A DNA stretch of 44,173 nt, taken from positions 1 through 44,173 of the forward strand of contig JAFPXK010000018.1 in the NCBI GenBank assembly GCA_017412585.1. Reading direction: 5' to 3'. A program made the position numbers and the translations under genes. Positions 26,873-34,327 of this stretch are shown in pieces (the stretch's first letter is position 1; each line of letters opens with the position of its first letter). The notes under the pieces were generated by a model. That model was given only the letters and a program-made list of their open reading frames with translations, searched no databases and was not told the origin of the DNA. Origin of the DNA: Oscillospiraceae bacterium. Lineage in GTDB: Bacteria > Bacillota > Clostridia > Oscillospirales > Oscillospiraceae.

Positions 26873-28159
26873 TTAAAAGACTTTTTGCAGGAAATTGTAA
26901 AGAGACAGGTGCCAGTGGCCGATGGAATGGTACCGCATGGGGAAGATGTCGAAATCGGTGTTGACCCCCTGGACCAGCCGGGGCTCCAGGTCGCACAGCA
27001 TGCGGTAGCCGGGGATCATATAGGGGGTGGCAAAGTCGAAGTTGCCGGTGGTGGCGTACAGGTAGTCGATGGGTAGGGCCTGCCAGGCCGGGGACTGGAT
27101 GGTGTCGCGGAGGTAGTCCTCGGTGGTGCGGAAGGAGCTGAACAGGCCGAAGGAGGCGAAGTAGTCCAGGCTGCCGCAGAGGGCGGCGTTGGCGGTGGTG
27201 ACGGCGCCCCGGGACAATCCCGCAAAGGCCCGGTGGTGCCGGGAGGCGGCAAAGCCGGCGTCGTCCGCCGTCTCGGCCCAGGTGGCGTATTTGCTCTCCA
27301 CGGCGGGCATCAGGTCGCGGCGCAGCTCGTCACGGAAGGAATAGGTGAGGATATCCAGGCTGCTGTCCATGCCGTCATTTTCCACGTAGAAGGTGGGGGT
27401 GACCACGATCAGAGGCTCGATCTCCCCCTGGGCGATCATCCGATCCAGCATGGTTTTATTGTCGGCGTGGGTCTGGAGCCAGTAGTTCTCGTCGTCCCCG
27501 GTGCCGTGCATCAGATAGAGAATGTTATAGTGACCCTCCGGGTCGTAGCCGTAGGGCAGGTACACCAGGGCCCGCTTGGTGACGGGGCGGGAGTCGGTGG
27601 CGTAGGCCTTCGTGTCATAGACAAGCTCCTCCACCGTGCCCGCCTGGGGGATGTCGCCGGTGTCGAATTTGGCGGGCACCGCCCAGAGGGTGTGCCTGGC
27701 GTGGCCGTCCCAGGCCCGGTCGGCGGCGGTGTTGGTGTGCCAGACCCAGCAAACGGCGGCGATGATGACCGCCATCAGCGCCAGGGGCACCACCGCCACG
27801 CGGCCCACCGGCAAGCGGGCCCGGAGCATCCATACGCTGCCCGCCACGGCCCAGACCGCCGCCAGGATGCCCTGGACAAGAATCAGCGTGGCGAAATGGG
27901 TGGTCTCGCCGTAGTTGAGGAAACTGTTGAGCACAATGCCGCCTGCCGCCACGGCCACAAGCAAGAAGGGCATACGCCCCTGCCGCGCCGCCCAGGCCAT
28001 GAGCAGCAGCAGCGCCTCCAGCCCAAGGGCCGTCAACGCCATGGCGGCGGAGGCCAGACGGAGATACAGCGCCGTCTGCACGGCGCCCATAAGACACAGC
28101 GCCAGAAAGACGCCGGTGTCCACCCGACGGAACAATGCGAATTGCTTTTCGTTGTCCAT
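26873..28159 (-). CDS. Polytopic membrane protein with CE1-like esterase domain
   Basis: A 428-residue fusion of about five transmembrane helices (residues 15-145) with an extracytoplasmic esterase domain of the feruloyl-esterase/esterase D type. Motifs are YNILYLMHGTGDDENYW, nucleophile Ser in FAGLSRGAVTT, and C-terminal HSIGHWHLSLYNFL with the presumed catalytic His. CE1 enzymes usually carry a signal peptide or single anchor; a five-helix membrane domain is unusual. The start at 28159 follows GAGGTAGGA; an ATG at 28174 would precede the predicted transcript start. It is first in the esterase-esterase-GH3 operon, suggesting stepwise de-esterification and then deglycosylation. Confidence 0.87.
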   Translation of the reverse strand: MDNEKQFALFRRVDTGVFLALCLMGAVQTALYLRLASAAMALTALGLEALLLLMAWAARQGRMPFLLVAVAAGGIVLNSFLNYGETTHFATLILVQGILAAVWAVAGSVWMLRARLPVGRVAVVPLALMAVIIAAVCWVWHTNTAADRAWDGHARHTLWAVPAKFDTGDIPQAGTVEELVYDTKAYATDSRPVTKRALVYLPYGYDPEGHYNILYLMHGTGDDENYWLQTHADNKTMLDRMIAQGEIEPLIVVTPTFYVENDGMDSSLDILTYSFRDELRRDLMPAVESKYATWAETADDAGFAASRHHRAFAGLSRGAVTTANAALCGSLDYFASFGLFSSFRTTEDYLRDTIQSPAWQALPIDYLYATTGNFDFATPYMIPGYRMLCDLEPRLVQGVNTDFDIFPMRYHSIGHWHLSLYNFLQKVF

Positions 28160-28176
28160 TGTCCTACCTCGCATCC

Positions 28177-28206
28177 ATTATAATCGCATAAAATCGCAAA
28201 TGACAG
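28177..28206 (-). promoter_or_regulatory. Promoter of the esterase-esterase-GH3 operon
   Basis: Minus strand CTGTCA (28201-28206), 18 bp, perfect TATAAT (28177-28182). The predicted start near 28170 leaves a leader of only about 11 nt, just enough for the GAGGTAGGA ribosome site. Confidence 0.6.
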
Positions 28207-28259
28207 AAAGCAGCGGGCGGGCTTCGCCCGCTCCTTTGCGCCATTTAGGGAGATTGGAA

Positions 28260-28292
28260 AATACGGCGGCAGCATGGCGCTGCCGCCGTATT
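28260..28292 (-). terminator. Intrinsic terminator after the GH3/four-helix gene pair
   Basis: AATACGGCGGCAGC pairs perfectly with GCTGCCGCCGTATT (14 bp, loop of 5), followed on the minus strand by TTTTCC. It ends the operon that starts at 31824. A second shorter hairpin, AGCGGGCG...CGCCCGCT, follows at 28212-28232. Confidence 0.88.
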
Positions 28293-28303
28293 CGGTGGTT
28301 AGA

Positions 28304-28702
28304 TTACGCTTCCTTGGGGGTAACGCCCAGGAAGGAGGCTACGACGGACACCAGCCAGGCAACGCAGGCCACCACCGCGAAGGTGATGTAGGCGTTGATG
28401 ATGTCCATCTGGTACAGGCCGGCAAACACCAGGCCCATATCGTTCACCACAGGGGCCACGGACACCCCCACGGCGGCCATGAGGAGAACGGCGTGGGCGA
28501 TCAGGAAGAAGTTGGGGATCTCCTTGCCCAGCACCAGGGCCAGCACCAGCGCCGCAGCGCCTGCCACCGCCGCCAGAATCAGCAGCGTGTTGGTGGTGCC
28601 GATCTGCTGCCCCACGCTCTTGTACAGGAACAGGCCCACGATGGCCAGCACGGTGGAGACGGCAGCGAGGACAAAGCCCAGGGTAATTTTCTTGTTATTC
28701 AT
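28304..28702 (-). CDS. Four-helix membrane protein of unknown function, partner of the permuted GH3
   Basis: A 132-residue protein that is almost entirely four transmembrane helices (about residues 8-27, 39-59, 64-86 and 101-123), with a conserved-looking MGLVFAGLYQMDIINAY between helices 3 and 4. No known family is recognised. AAAGGAGG precedes the ATG at 28702, and it starts 14 bp after the GH3 gene, so the two are co-transcribed. It may serve as a membrane partner or scaffold for the double-anchored GH3; that is inference from the gene pair only. Confidence 0.85.
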   Translation of the reverse strand: MNNKKITLGFVLAAVSTVLAIVGLFLYKSVGQQIGTTNTLLILAAVAGAAALVLALVLGKEIPNFFLIAHAVLLMAAVGVSVAPVVNDMGLVFAGLYQMDIINAYITFAVVACVAWLVSVVASFLGVTPKEA

Positions 28703-28716
28703 GGTTCAGTCCTCCT

Positions 28717-31700
28717 TTACTGTTCTTTCTTTTTGCCGAAGAGGGCGCTCACATACCAGGCACAGGCCGCCACGGTCAGCACGCCGGCAGCCCAGTTCAC
28801 CGCGATCAGCGTGGTCTCCCACCAGGGGTGGACGCGGACGACGCGGGTATCGCTGGTGACGCCGTTCATGGTGTTGGAGTTGGCGAAGGTATAGAGGTCA
28901 TACTTCAGCATCTGCTTCAGCTCCTGCTGGAAAGCGGTATCCTTCTGGATGAGCTTCATGTTGTCAGCGGAGTTGGGGTCGCCGATGATGGAGGCATCGT
29001 AGGCGTTCTCCGTCAGGCAGCCGCCGCCGCCGGCGAAGGTGACGTCACGCCAGTTCATGTACTCAGGGCCGTTGATCATATCGGTGACCACGTAGCCGGT
29101 GTAGCCCCACTCGTCGCGGAGGATACCGGTCAGCAGGCCACGGTGAGCGCCGGCATAGACGGTGCCCAGACGGTTGAAGGCGGTCATGACGCCCTGGGCG
29201 TAGTTGCCCTCCAACGCACCCTGGAAGCCGCGGAGCTCGATCTCACGGGCGGCCTGCTCGGACACGAAGGTGGCAGTACCGGAGCGGTTGGCCTCCTGGT
29301 GGTTCAGGGCGAAGTGCTTGGGCTCCATCATCAGGCCCTTGGACTTGCCGCCCTTGCAGACGGCCACGCCCAGGATGTTGGTGAGCATGGAGTCCTCGGA
29401 ATAATACTCGTGGTTACGGGAGCAGTAGGTGGCGCGGTGGTTGTTCAGGCCGGGGCCGAACAGGGAGCTGGCGTTGGCCCACAGGGAGTCCTCGCCGAAC
29501 AGCTCGCCCTCGCGCTCCACCAGCTCCACGTTGAAGGTGGCAGCCACCACAGGCTCGGTGGGCATGGTGGGCATCTGCCAGTTGGCGTACTCGTCGTTGG
29601 GGCCCACGTAGGTGGGCTCATCGGACTCGGAGGCAGTCCAGTTGGAGGTATAGCCGGGCACCTGGTCGGCCACGAAGCCCACAGGGCCGTCGTAAATGGC
29701 CACCACGTGGAGGCCGATGGAGTCGATGGGCTCGAAGTTGCCGCCGGCGCCCTTCATGAAGGCCACGGCCTCATCCAGGGTCACGTTCTCCAGCAGGGTA
29801 TCCCACAGGGGATCGTCCAGGGCCACGGTGCCCTGGTAGTTGCCCTCGTCATCCACCAGCACCATGTCGATGAGGCGCATGCCGTTGCTCTGGCCCCAGA
29901 CCTCGCCGTCACCGTTCTCGGTGAACTCATAGACCTGGTTGTGCAGGTTCTTCAGCATCTCCTCGGAGGGGGCGATGCCCCACACGGGATCCCAGCCCTT
30001 GCTCCAGTCGGCGCGGGTGATGAACTCCACGCCACGCTCGGGCAGAAGGTTGCGGATGTCGCCGTCCTGCAGCTGGTTCTGTACGCCCTGGGAGTAGGTC
30101 TCGATGTCCCTGCTCTCCACGGTGATCAGCTTGGCGTTGTCGGCGTTGATGACCTCGTCATCGGTGATGGTGACCAGGTTGTCGGTGCTGCCCAGCTTGG
30201 CGGCCAGCACGTTGTTCAGAGCCTCGTGGGCGCCGTTGCCGATGGCGAAGTAGTAGTCGCCCTGGTCCAGGACCCAGGCGCCCTGGGTGCCGTCGGCCTT
30301 GACGGCGGTCTCGTCATAGGAGGCCACGTACTTGGCGTCGAAGTCCACGGTGACAGTCTCGCTGGCGCCGGGGGCCAGGGTGTCGGTCTTGGCGAAGCCC
30401 ACCAGCTGGATGGCGGCCTTCTCCACGCCGCCCTGGATGTAGGGGGACTGGGCGTAGAGCTGCACCACGCTCTTGCCGGCTACGTCGCCGGTGTTGGTGA
30501 CGGTGACGACAGCCTTGCTCTCGCCGCCGATGTTGAACTCAACACTCTGCAGCTCCTGGGAGAAGGTGGTGTAGGACTTGCCGTAGCCGAAGGGATAGAC
30601 CACCTCGGAGGCGTAGTCCCAGCCGCCGTTGGAGGCGAACACACCGGCGTCGCCGGCAGCGTTGCCCTGGCCAAGAACGGCGTCCTCATAGCGGGTCTCG
30701 TAGTACTTATAGCCCACGTAGATGCCCTCGGTCTCCACGATGTACCAGTTGCCCTTGTCGTTGGCGGGGTCAAGCTCGCCCTCGGGGGCATCGAAGAAGA
30801 AGAGGCCGAAGTTCTGCATGGCGGGGGCGGAGGTGGAGTTGGCGGCATAGGTGTCGGCGATGTGGCCGGAGGGGTTCACCGCGCCGGTGAGCACGTCGGC
30901 CACGCCCCGGAAGCCGTAGGCGCCGGGCAGGCCCGCCCACACGATGGCGGAGATGGCGGGATCGTTCTTCAGCTCGCCGATCTCCATGGTCACGTCGGAG
31001 TTGAGAACCACGATGACCTTGCCGTTGGAGTTGGCCTTGGCCAGCTCGATGAGGGCCCGCTCATTGTCGGACAGGGCCATGGGGCGCTCGAAATTGTCGC
31101 CGTTGGGGTCCTTCATGGTGGACACGGCGTAGTCGGAGGCCTCGGAGCTGTCGCGGGAGAGGAACACCAGAGCGGCAGTATCCTTGGCAGCGGCCAGAAC
31201 GTCCTCGGTGTAGAAGTCCGCGCCGGGCTCGCCGATCATGTAGCTGTCAGCGGTCTCGAACATGGGCCAGAACACGGGGATCAGGGAGTGGCCGGGAACC
31301 TCCTGGCCGAAGAAGGCCGCCTTGCGGCGGAAGGCGTCGGCCTCGGAGCTGTTGTACAGGCTCAGCAGGTCCTCGTTGAGGGTGACGCCGTTTTCACGCA
31401 GGGCGTCAATGAGGCTGACGGTGGTCTGGCCGTCGGCGGAGTTGACAGAGGTGGTGGAGCCGATCAGGCCGCCGTAGGTGGGGGCCAGGGCGTTAAGACC
31501 CCAGACGGTCACCTTCTCGGAAGAGGCGTCCAGGGGCAGGGCGCCGTCGTTCTTGAAAAGAACGGTGCCCTCCTGGGAGATCTCCCGGGCCAGGGCTTCC
31601 TTGGCGTCGATGACCTCCTTCAGGGTGGTGAACTCGGACTCGAAGTAGATGCCGTCGCTGGTGCTCTCTCCGCTTTTTACCGTGGTATAGCTGGAGGTGC

Positions 31701-31824
31701 CCAGGAAGGCATTAATCTTGCCCGACCAGGTTTGCGCTACGCTTGTGACAAACAGCGACAGTACCAGCACTGACGCCAGAATGACCGCAAGACCGCGCTT
31801 GAGACCAATTTTCTTGCTTTTCAT
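28717..31824 (-). CDS. Glycoside hydrolase family 3 with permuted domain order and two membrane helices
   Basis: A 1035-residue GH3. The N-terminal helix (about 10-30) is an anchor or signal. Next comes what is normally the GH3 C-terminal sandwich (about 65-420; ISQEGTVLFKNDGALPL), a fibronectin-like domain (about 430-540; AVVTVTNTGDVAGKSVVQLY), a linker, and only then the catalytic barrel (about 750-950; MMEPKHFALNHQEANRSG) with nucleophile Asp915 in GYTGYVVTDMING. A last helix (about 1003-1027) is followed by GKKKEQ. Reversed GH3 domain order is known, for example in Ruminococcus albus and Butyrivibrio beta-glucosidases; membrane helices at both ends are less usual. It would place the enzyme on the outer face of the membrane. 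GGGAGG precedes the ATG. Confidence 0.92.
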   Translation of the reverse strand: MKSKKIGLKRGLAVILASVLVLSLFVTSVAQTWSGKINAFLGTSSYTTVKSGESTSDGIYFESEFTTLKEVIDAKEALAREISQEGTVLFKNDGALPLDASSEKVTVWGLNALAPTYGGLIGSTTSVNSADGQTTVSLIDALRENGVTLNEDLLSLYNSSEADAFRRKAAFFGQEVPGHSLIPVFWPMFETADSYMIGEPGADFYTEDVLAAAKDTAALVFLSRDSSEASDYAVSTMKDPNGDNFERPMALSDNERALIELAKANSNGKVIVVLNSDVTMEIGELKNDPAISAIVWAGLPGAYGFRGVADVLTGAVNPSGHIADTYAANSTSAPAMQNFGLFFFDAPEGELDPANDKGNWYIVETEGIYVGYKYYETRYEDAVLGQGNAAGDAGVFASNGGWDYASEVVYPFGYGKSYTTFSQELQSVEFNIGGESKAVVTVTNTGDVAGKSVVQLYAQSPYIQGGVEKAAIQLVGFAKTDTLAPGASETVTVDFDAKYVASYDETAVKADGTQGAWVLDQGDYYFAIGNGAHEALNNVLAAKLGSTDNLVTITDDEVINADNAKLITVESRDIETYSQGVQNQLQDGDIRNLLPERGVEFITRADWSKGWDPVWGIAPSEEMLKNLHNQVYEFTENGDGEVWGQSNGMRLIDMVLVDDEGNYQGTVALDDPLWDTLLENVTLDEAVAFMKGAGGNFEPIDSIGLHVVAIYDGPVGFVADQVPGYTSNWTASESDEPTYVGPNDEYANWQMPTMPTEPVVAATFNVELVEREGELFGEDSLWANASSLFGPGLNNHRATYCSRNHEYYSEDSMLTNILGVAVCKGGKSKGLMMEPKHFALNHQEANRSGTATFVSEQAAREIELRGFQGALEGNYAQGVMTAFNRLGTVYAGAHRGLLTGILRDEWGYTGYVVTDMINGPEYMNWRDVTFAGGGGCLTENAYDASIIGDPNSADNMKLIQKDTAFQQELKQMLKYDLYTFANSNTMNGVTSDTRVVRVHPWWETTLIAVNWAAGVLTVAACAWYVSALFGKKKEQ

Positions 31825-31950
31825 TGTTTCCTCCCTTTAGCATAATTTTGGAGCCGTCTCACAGCCCCCGCTTGTGGAAAATGCTGGTTTTATAGTAACA
31901 GCTAATTCACAGTTCGTCCACAGCTTGGCGCAAACACCGTCTTTTGCGGC

Positions 31951-32064
31951 GCAAACAAAAAGCGGGGATCCGCGCTTTTTGTTTGCGCGCAAACGCGGGA
32001 GCGTCCAGGACGCTCCCGCGTTTGTGTGTATTTCACGTGAAGGGGGACTCCCGTCCCCCTTCAC
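31951..32064. repeat. Cluster of three near-perfect hairpins in the 31825-32129 spacer
   Basis: Hairpin 1 (31951-31986): GCAAACAAAAAGCG with CGCTTTTTGTTTGC, 14 bp, a plausible bidirectional terminator. Hairpin 2 (31991-32023): AAACGCGGGAGCGTCC-a-GGACGCTCCCGCGTTT, 16 bp. Hairpin 3 (32037-32064): GTGAAGGGGGAC-tccc-GTCCCCCTTCAC, 12 bp. The octamer GCGCAAAC recurs at 31928, 31949 and 31987, and inverted at 31981. No gene is credible in the 305-bp spacer. Upstream of the GH3 gene there is a TATAAA on the minus strand near 31895 but no clear -35 box. Confidence 0.85.
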
Positions 32065-32129
32065 AATCCCCCATGCGTGTCGATAAGCTGTCCGCAAATA
32101 TTCTTCGTCCGCAATCTGACGATTTCGCG

Positions 32130-33443
32130 TTATTCGGAGGATTGCTCCTCCCGGGGACAGGGCAGGAGGATATCCAGGCGGAAGAGGTTGCGGTCGGTGC
32201 GGATGCTCATGGTGCCGCCGTATTTCTCCACGATGTGGCGGATGCTGAGCATGCCGAAGCCGTGGTACTGCCGGTCGTCCTTGGTGGTGAGGGGCATGCC
32301 GTCCCGCATGGCCAGGTCATGGCCCAGATAGTTTTCAAAATGGAGGGACAAGAACCCGGCGCGTTGGCCGGAGCGGAAGCTGATGACCCGGTTCTCCGGC
32401 GCCTCCTGCCGGACGCTCTCGATGGCGTTCTCCAGGGCGTTGCCGAACAGGGCGTAGAGGTCGGCGGCCTCCATCCAGTCCAGCTCCGCGCCGTCGCAGA
32501 CGCAGGTGAGGGTGATGCCGTGCTCCTTGCAGTAGAGCTGCTTCTCCATGAGGATCAGGTCCAGGGTCTGGTTGCCGGTCTTTACGGCGCTTTCAAAGAA
32601 CAGCACCGCGTCCCCCACCTGGCGGATGTAGGCGTTGCGCTCATCCTCGGAGCTGATGTGGCGCAGGGCCTTGATCTGGTGGCGCAGGTCGTGACACTTG
32701 CGGTTGATAAGCTCGATGTTCTCGGTGGTCATCTGCTGCTTCTTCTGCTCGGAGGTGAGAAGCTGGGCGATGATCTCATTTTTCAGGGCCAGGTCCGTCT
32801 CGTGCAGCAGGCTCATTTGCAGCAGCAGCGCCAGAATATCCGCGATAAAATAGGCGGCGTAGACGTAATTTTCGTAGGCCGAGCCGTCGGCCCGGCGGTT
32901 GAAAAAAATCACCACCAGGAGAATGATGACGGCGTTTTGTATCACCCGGTACCGGGGCAGGGTGTGGCCCTCCCGGTCCAGCATCCACTGGTGGAACACC
33001 AGCAGCGCCGTGCCGTAGAGCAGCACCATCAGCGCCCAGGACACCGCCAGCGCCGCCGGGCTGTACTCCCCGAAGCCGGAGGCGCGCATGATGATCCAGA
33101 AGATGTTGAAAAGACCGTTTTGCAGCGCCATAGCGCAGGAGGCGGAATACAGCGCCTCCCGGGGCGTACACTCGTAGCAGCACAGCAGCATCAGGTAGAA
33201 CCAGGCCATGGGGATCAGCAGCAGCGCCCGGTCCAGAAAGGGCACGTCCGGCAGGACCCCCGCCGGGAACAGCCGCAGGCTCACCTCAAAGCCCGCCATG
33301 GCCGGCAGGGCGAACAGCGTCGAGCGGAGCCAGAAATAGCGGCGGCGCTTGAAGGTGGGGAAGGCGAACAGGTGCATGGCCAGCGCAAGCTGAAACATAG
33401 CGCCGCCAAACAGCCGCAGCAGTTCTTCTGTCCAGAAGCTCAT
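32130..33443 (-). CDS. GHKL-type membrane sensor histidine kinase
   Basis: A 437-residue kinase of the AgrC/NatK type. About six or seven transmembrane helices occupy residues 10-230, followed by a dimerisation helix with the phospho-acceptor His in INRKCHDLRHQIKAL and a GHKL ATPase domain (N box LFGNALENAIESV, G box HGFGMLSIRHIVEKYGG). Such kinases often sense peptides and always pair with LytTR regulators. It overlaps the LytTR regulator gene by 4 bp (ATGA). No AgrB protease or AgrD-like peptide gene is nearby. Its position between two glycoside hydrolase operons suggests, but does not prove, a role in their control. Confidence 0.93.
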   Translation of the reverse strand: MSFWTEELLRLFGGAMFQLALAMHLFAFPTFKRRRYFWLRSTLFALPAMAGFEVSLRLFPAGVLPDVPFLDRALLLIPMAWFYLMLLCCYECTPREALYSASCAMALQNGLFNIFWIIMRASGFGEYSPAALAVSWALMVLLYGTALLVFHQWMLDREGHTLPRYRVIQNAVIILLVVIFFNRRADGSAYENYVYAAYFIADILALLLQMSLLHETDLALKNEIIAQLLTSEQKKQQMTTENIELINRKCHDLRHQIKALRHISSEDERNAYIRQVGDAVLFFESAVKTGNQTLDLILMEKQLYCKEHGITLTCVCDGAELDWMEAADLYALFGNALENAIESVRQEAPENRVISFRSGQRAGFLSLHFENYLGHDLAMRDGMPLTTKDDRQYHGFGMLSIRHIVEKYGGTMSIRTDRNLFRLDILLPCPREEQSSE

Positions 33444-34150
33444 AGCACAATGTCCCCCATATACTCGGCAAGGCGGCGCAAAAACTCCTGCCGCCGGGTG
33501 CTGCCGATGGGCAGCAGGGCGTCCCCTACCCGGATCTCATTGCGGCGGATCTCGGTAACGTAGCTCATGTTCACAAGATAGCTCTTGTTGCAGCGGGCAA
33601 AATCGTAGGGGGCAAGCAGCGTCTCGCAGTCCCGGATGGGGCCCCGGACCGACAGGGCGCCGCCCTTGGTGTGGTAGATCAGGGTATGGTTCATGACCTC
33701 CACGTAGTACAGCTCGTCGATGGGCAGACGGCGGTCGCCCTCGGCGGTGGAGACGATGATCTCCTTCTTCCTGGCCCGTTCGGCGGCCACCACGGCCCGG
33801 TCCAGCTTCATGCTGAAGTTCTCATAGCCCACGGGCTTCACCAGGAAGTCCAGCGCCCGGACGCCATAGCCCTGGACGGCGTAGTTGGCCATGTGGGTGA
33901 CGAACAGGAGGCACACCTTCTCGTCCCGCTCCCGAAGGCGGCGGGCGGTCTCCATGCCGTCGATGCCCTGCATCTCAATGTCCATGAGGACGATGTCGTA
34001 GTTATTCTCATAGCCGGCGAGAAAGCCCTCGCCGTCGGCATACTCGTCGGCGGACAGGGCCAGTTTCCGCTCCGCGCCGTAGCGCTGCAAAAAGCCCCGC
34101 AGCGTCTCCCGCTCCTCCGGCAGGTCGTCCACGATAGCAATTCTATACAA
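33440..34150 (-). CDS. LytTR-family response regulator
   Basis: A 236-residue regulator: receiver domain with Asp57 (YDIVLMDIEMQGIDGME) and the conserved Lys in DFLVKPVGYENF, then a LytTR DNA-binding domain (about 135-236; LYYVEVMNHTLIYHTKGG, FARCNKSYLVNMSYV). I chose a TTG start at 34150 because GGGGTGAT lies at the right distance and the receiver motif begins immediately (YRIAIVDD). A GTG at 34159 is an alternative but has no clear site; the frame open to 34252 crosses the promoter. It is translated just ahead of the kinase with a 4-bp overlap. Confidence 0.9.
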   Translation of the reverse strand: MYRIAIVDDLPEERETLRGFLQRYGAERKLALSADEYADGEGFLAGYENNYDIVLMDIEMQGIDGMETARRLRERDEKVCLLFVTHMANYAVQGYGVRALDFLVKPVGYENFSMKLDRAVVAAERARKKEIIVSTAEGDRRLPIDELYYVEVMNHTLIYHTKGGALSVRGPIRDCETLLAPYDFARCNKSYLVNMSYVTEIRRNEIRVGDALLPIGSTRRQEFLRRLAEYMGDIVL

Positions 34151-34181
34151 GATAATCACCCCAACGTGACGCTTTTTTGTC

Positions 34182-34210
34182 AGTATAACAGAATTTGTCA
34201 GAAAGCGCAA
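34182..34210 (-). promoter_or_regulatory. Promoter of the LytTR-GHKL operon with flanking direct repeats
   Basis: Minus strand TTGCGC (34205-34210), 17 bp, TATACT (34182-34187). Two exact 8-bp direct repeats, TTTGTCAG on the plus strand (34176-34183 and 34194-34201), straddle the -10 box with an 18-bp period. They may be regulator-binding sites, although typical LytTR sites repeat every 21-22 bp. Confidence 0.6.
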
Positions 34211-34220
34211 CACCGGCAGG

Positions 34221-34300
34221 AAAAAGAAAAACCCCGCCGGGGCGGGGCACAAAAAGCGCTCCGGGGGAAACGGCGTGGCAAGCCGTTTCCCCCGGAGCGC
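34221..34300 (-). terminator. Tandem intrinsic terminators after the GH2-GH78-symporter-GH2 operon
   Basis: First on the minus strand is GCGCTCCGGGGGAAACGGC with GCCGTTTCCCCCGGAGCGC (34256-34300), a perfect 19-bp stem followed by TTTTT. Then comes CCCCGC-cccg-GCGGGG (34232-34247) followed by TTTTTCTTTTT. The long stem also has GTTTTATC on the plus side. Confidence 0.93.
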
Positions 34301-34327
34301 GTTTTATCAAATAGGTATGCCGCGGTA

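Noticed and set aside
28828..31773. A 981-codon open frame opposite the permuted GH3
   Set aside because: Same shadow effect; low-complexity Gly/Val/His composition, no ribosome site and no family resemblance.
31837..32097. Short open frames on both strands of the hairpin cluster (86 and 70 codons)
   Set aside because: They are created by reading through the palindromes; neither has a ribosome site or recognisable domain, and I also checked them as AgrD-like peptides without success.
32130..34150. Complete Agr quorum-sensing system
   Set aside because: The kinase and LytTR regulator fit, but there is no AgrB-like protease and no AgrD-like peptide gene within the window.
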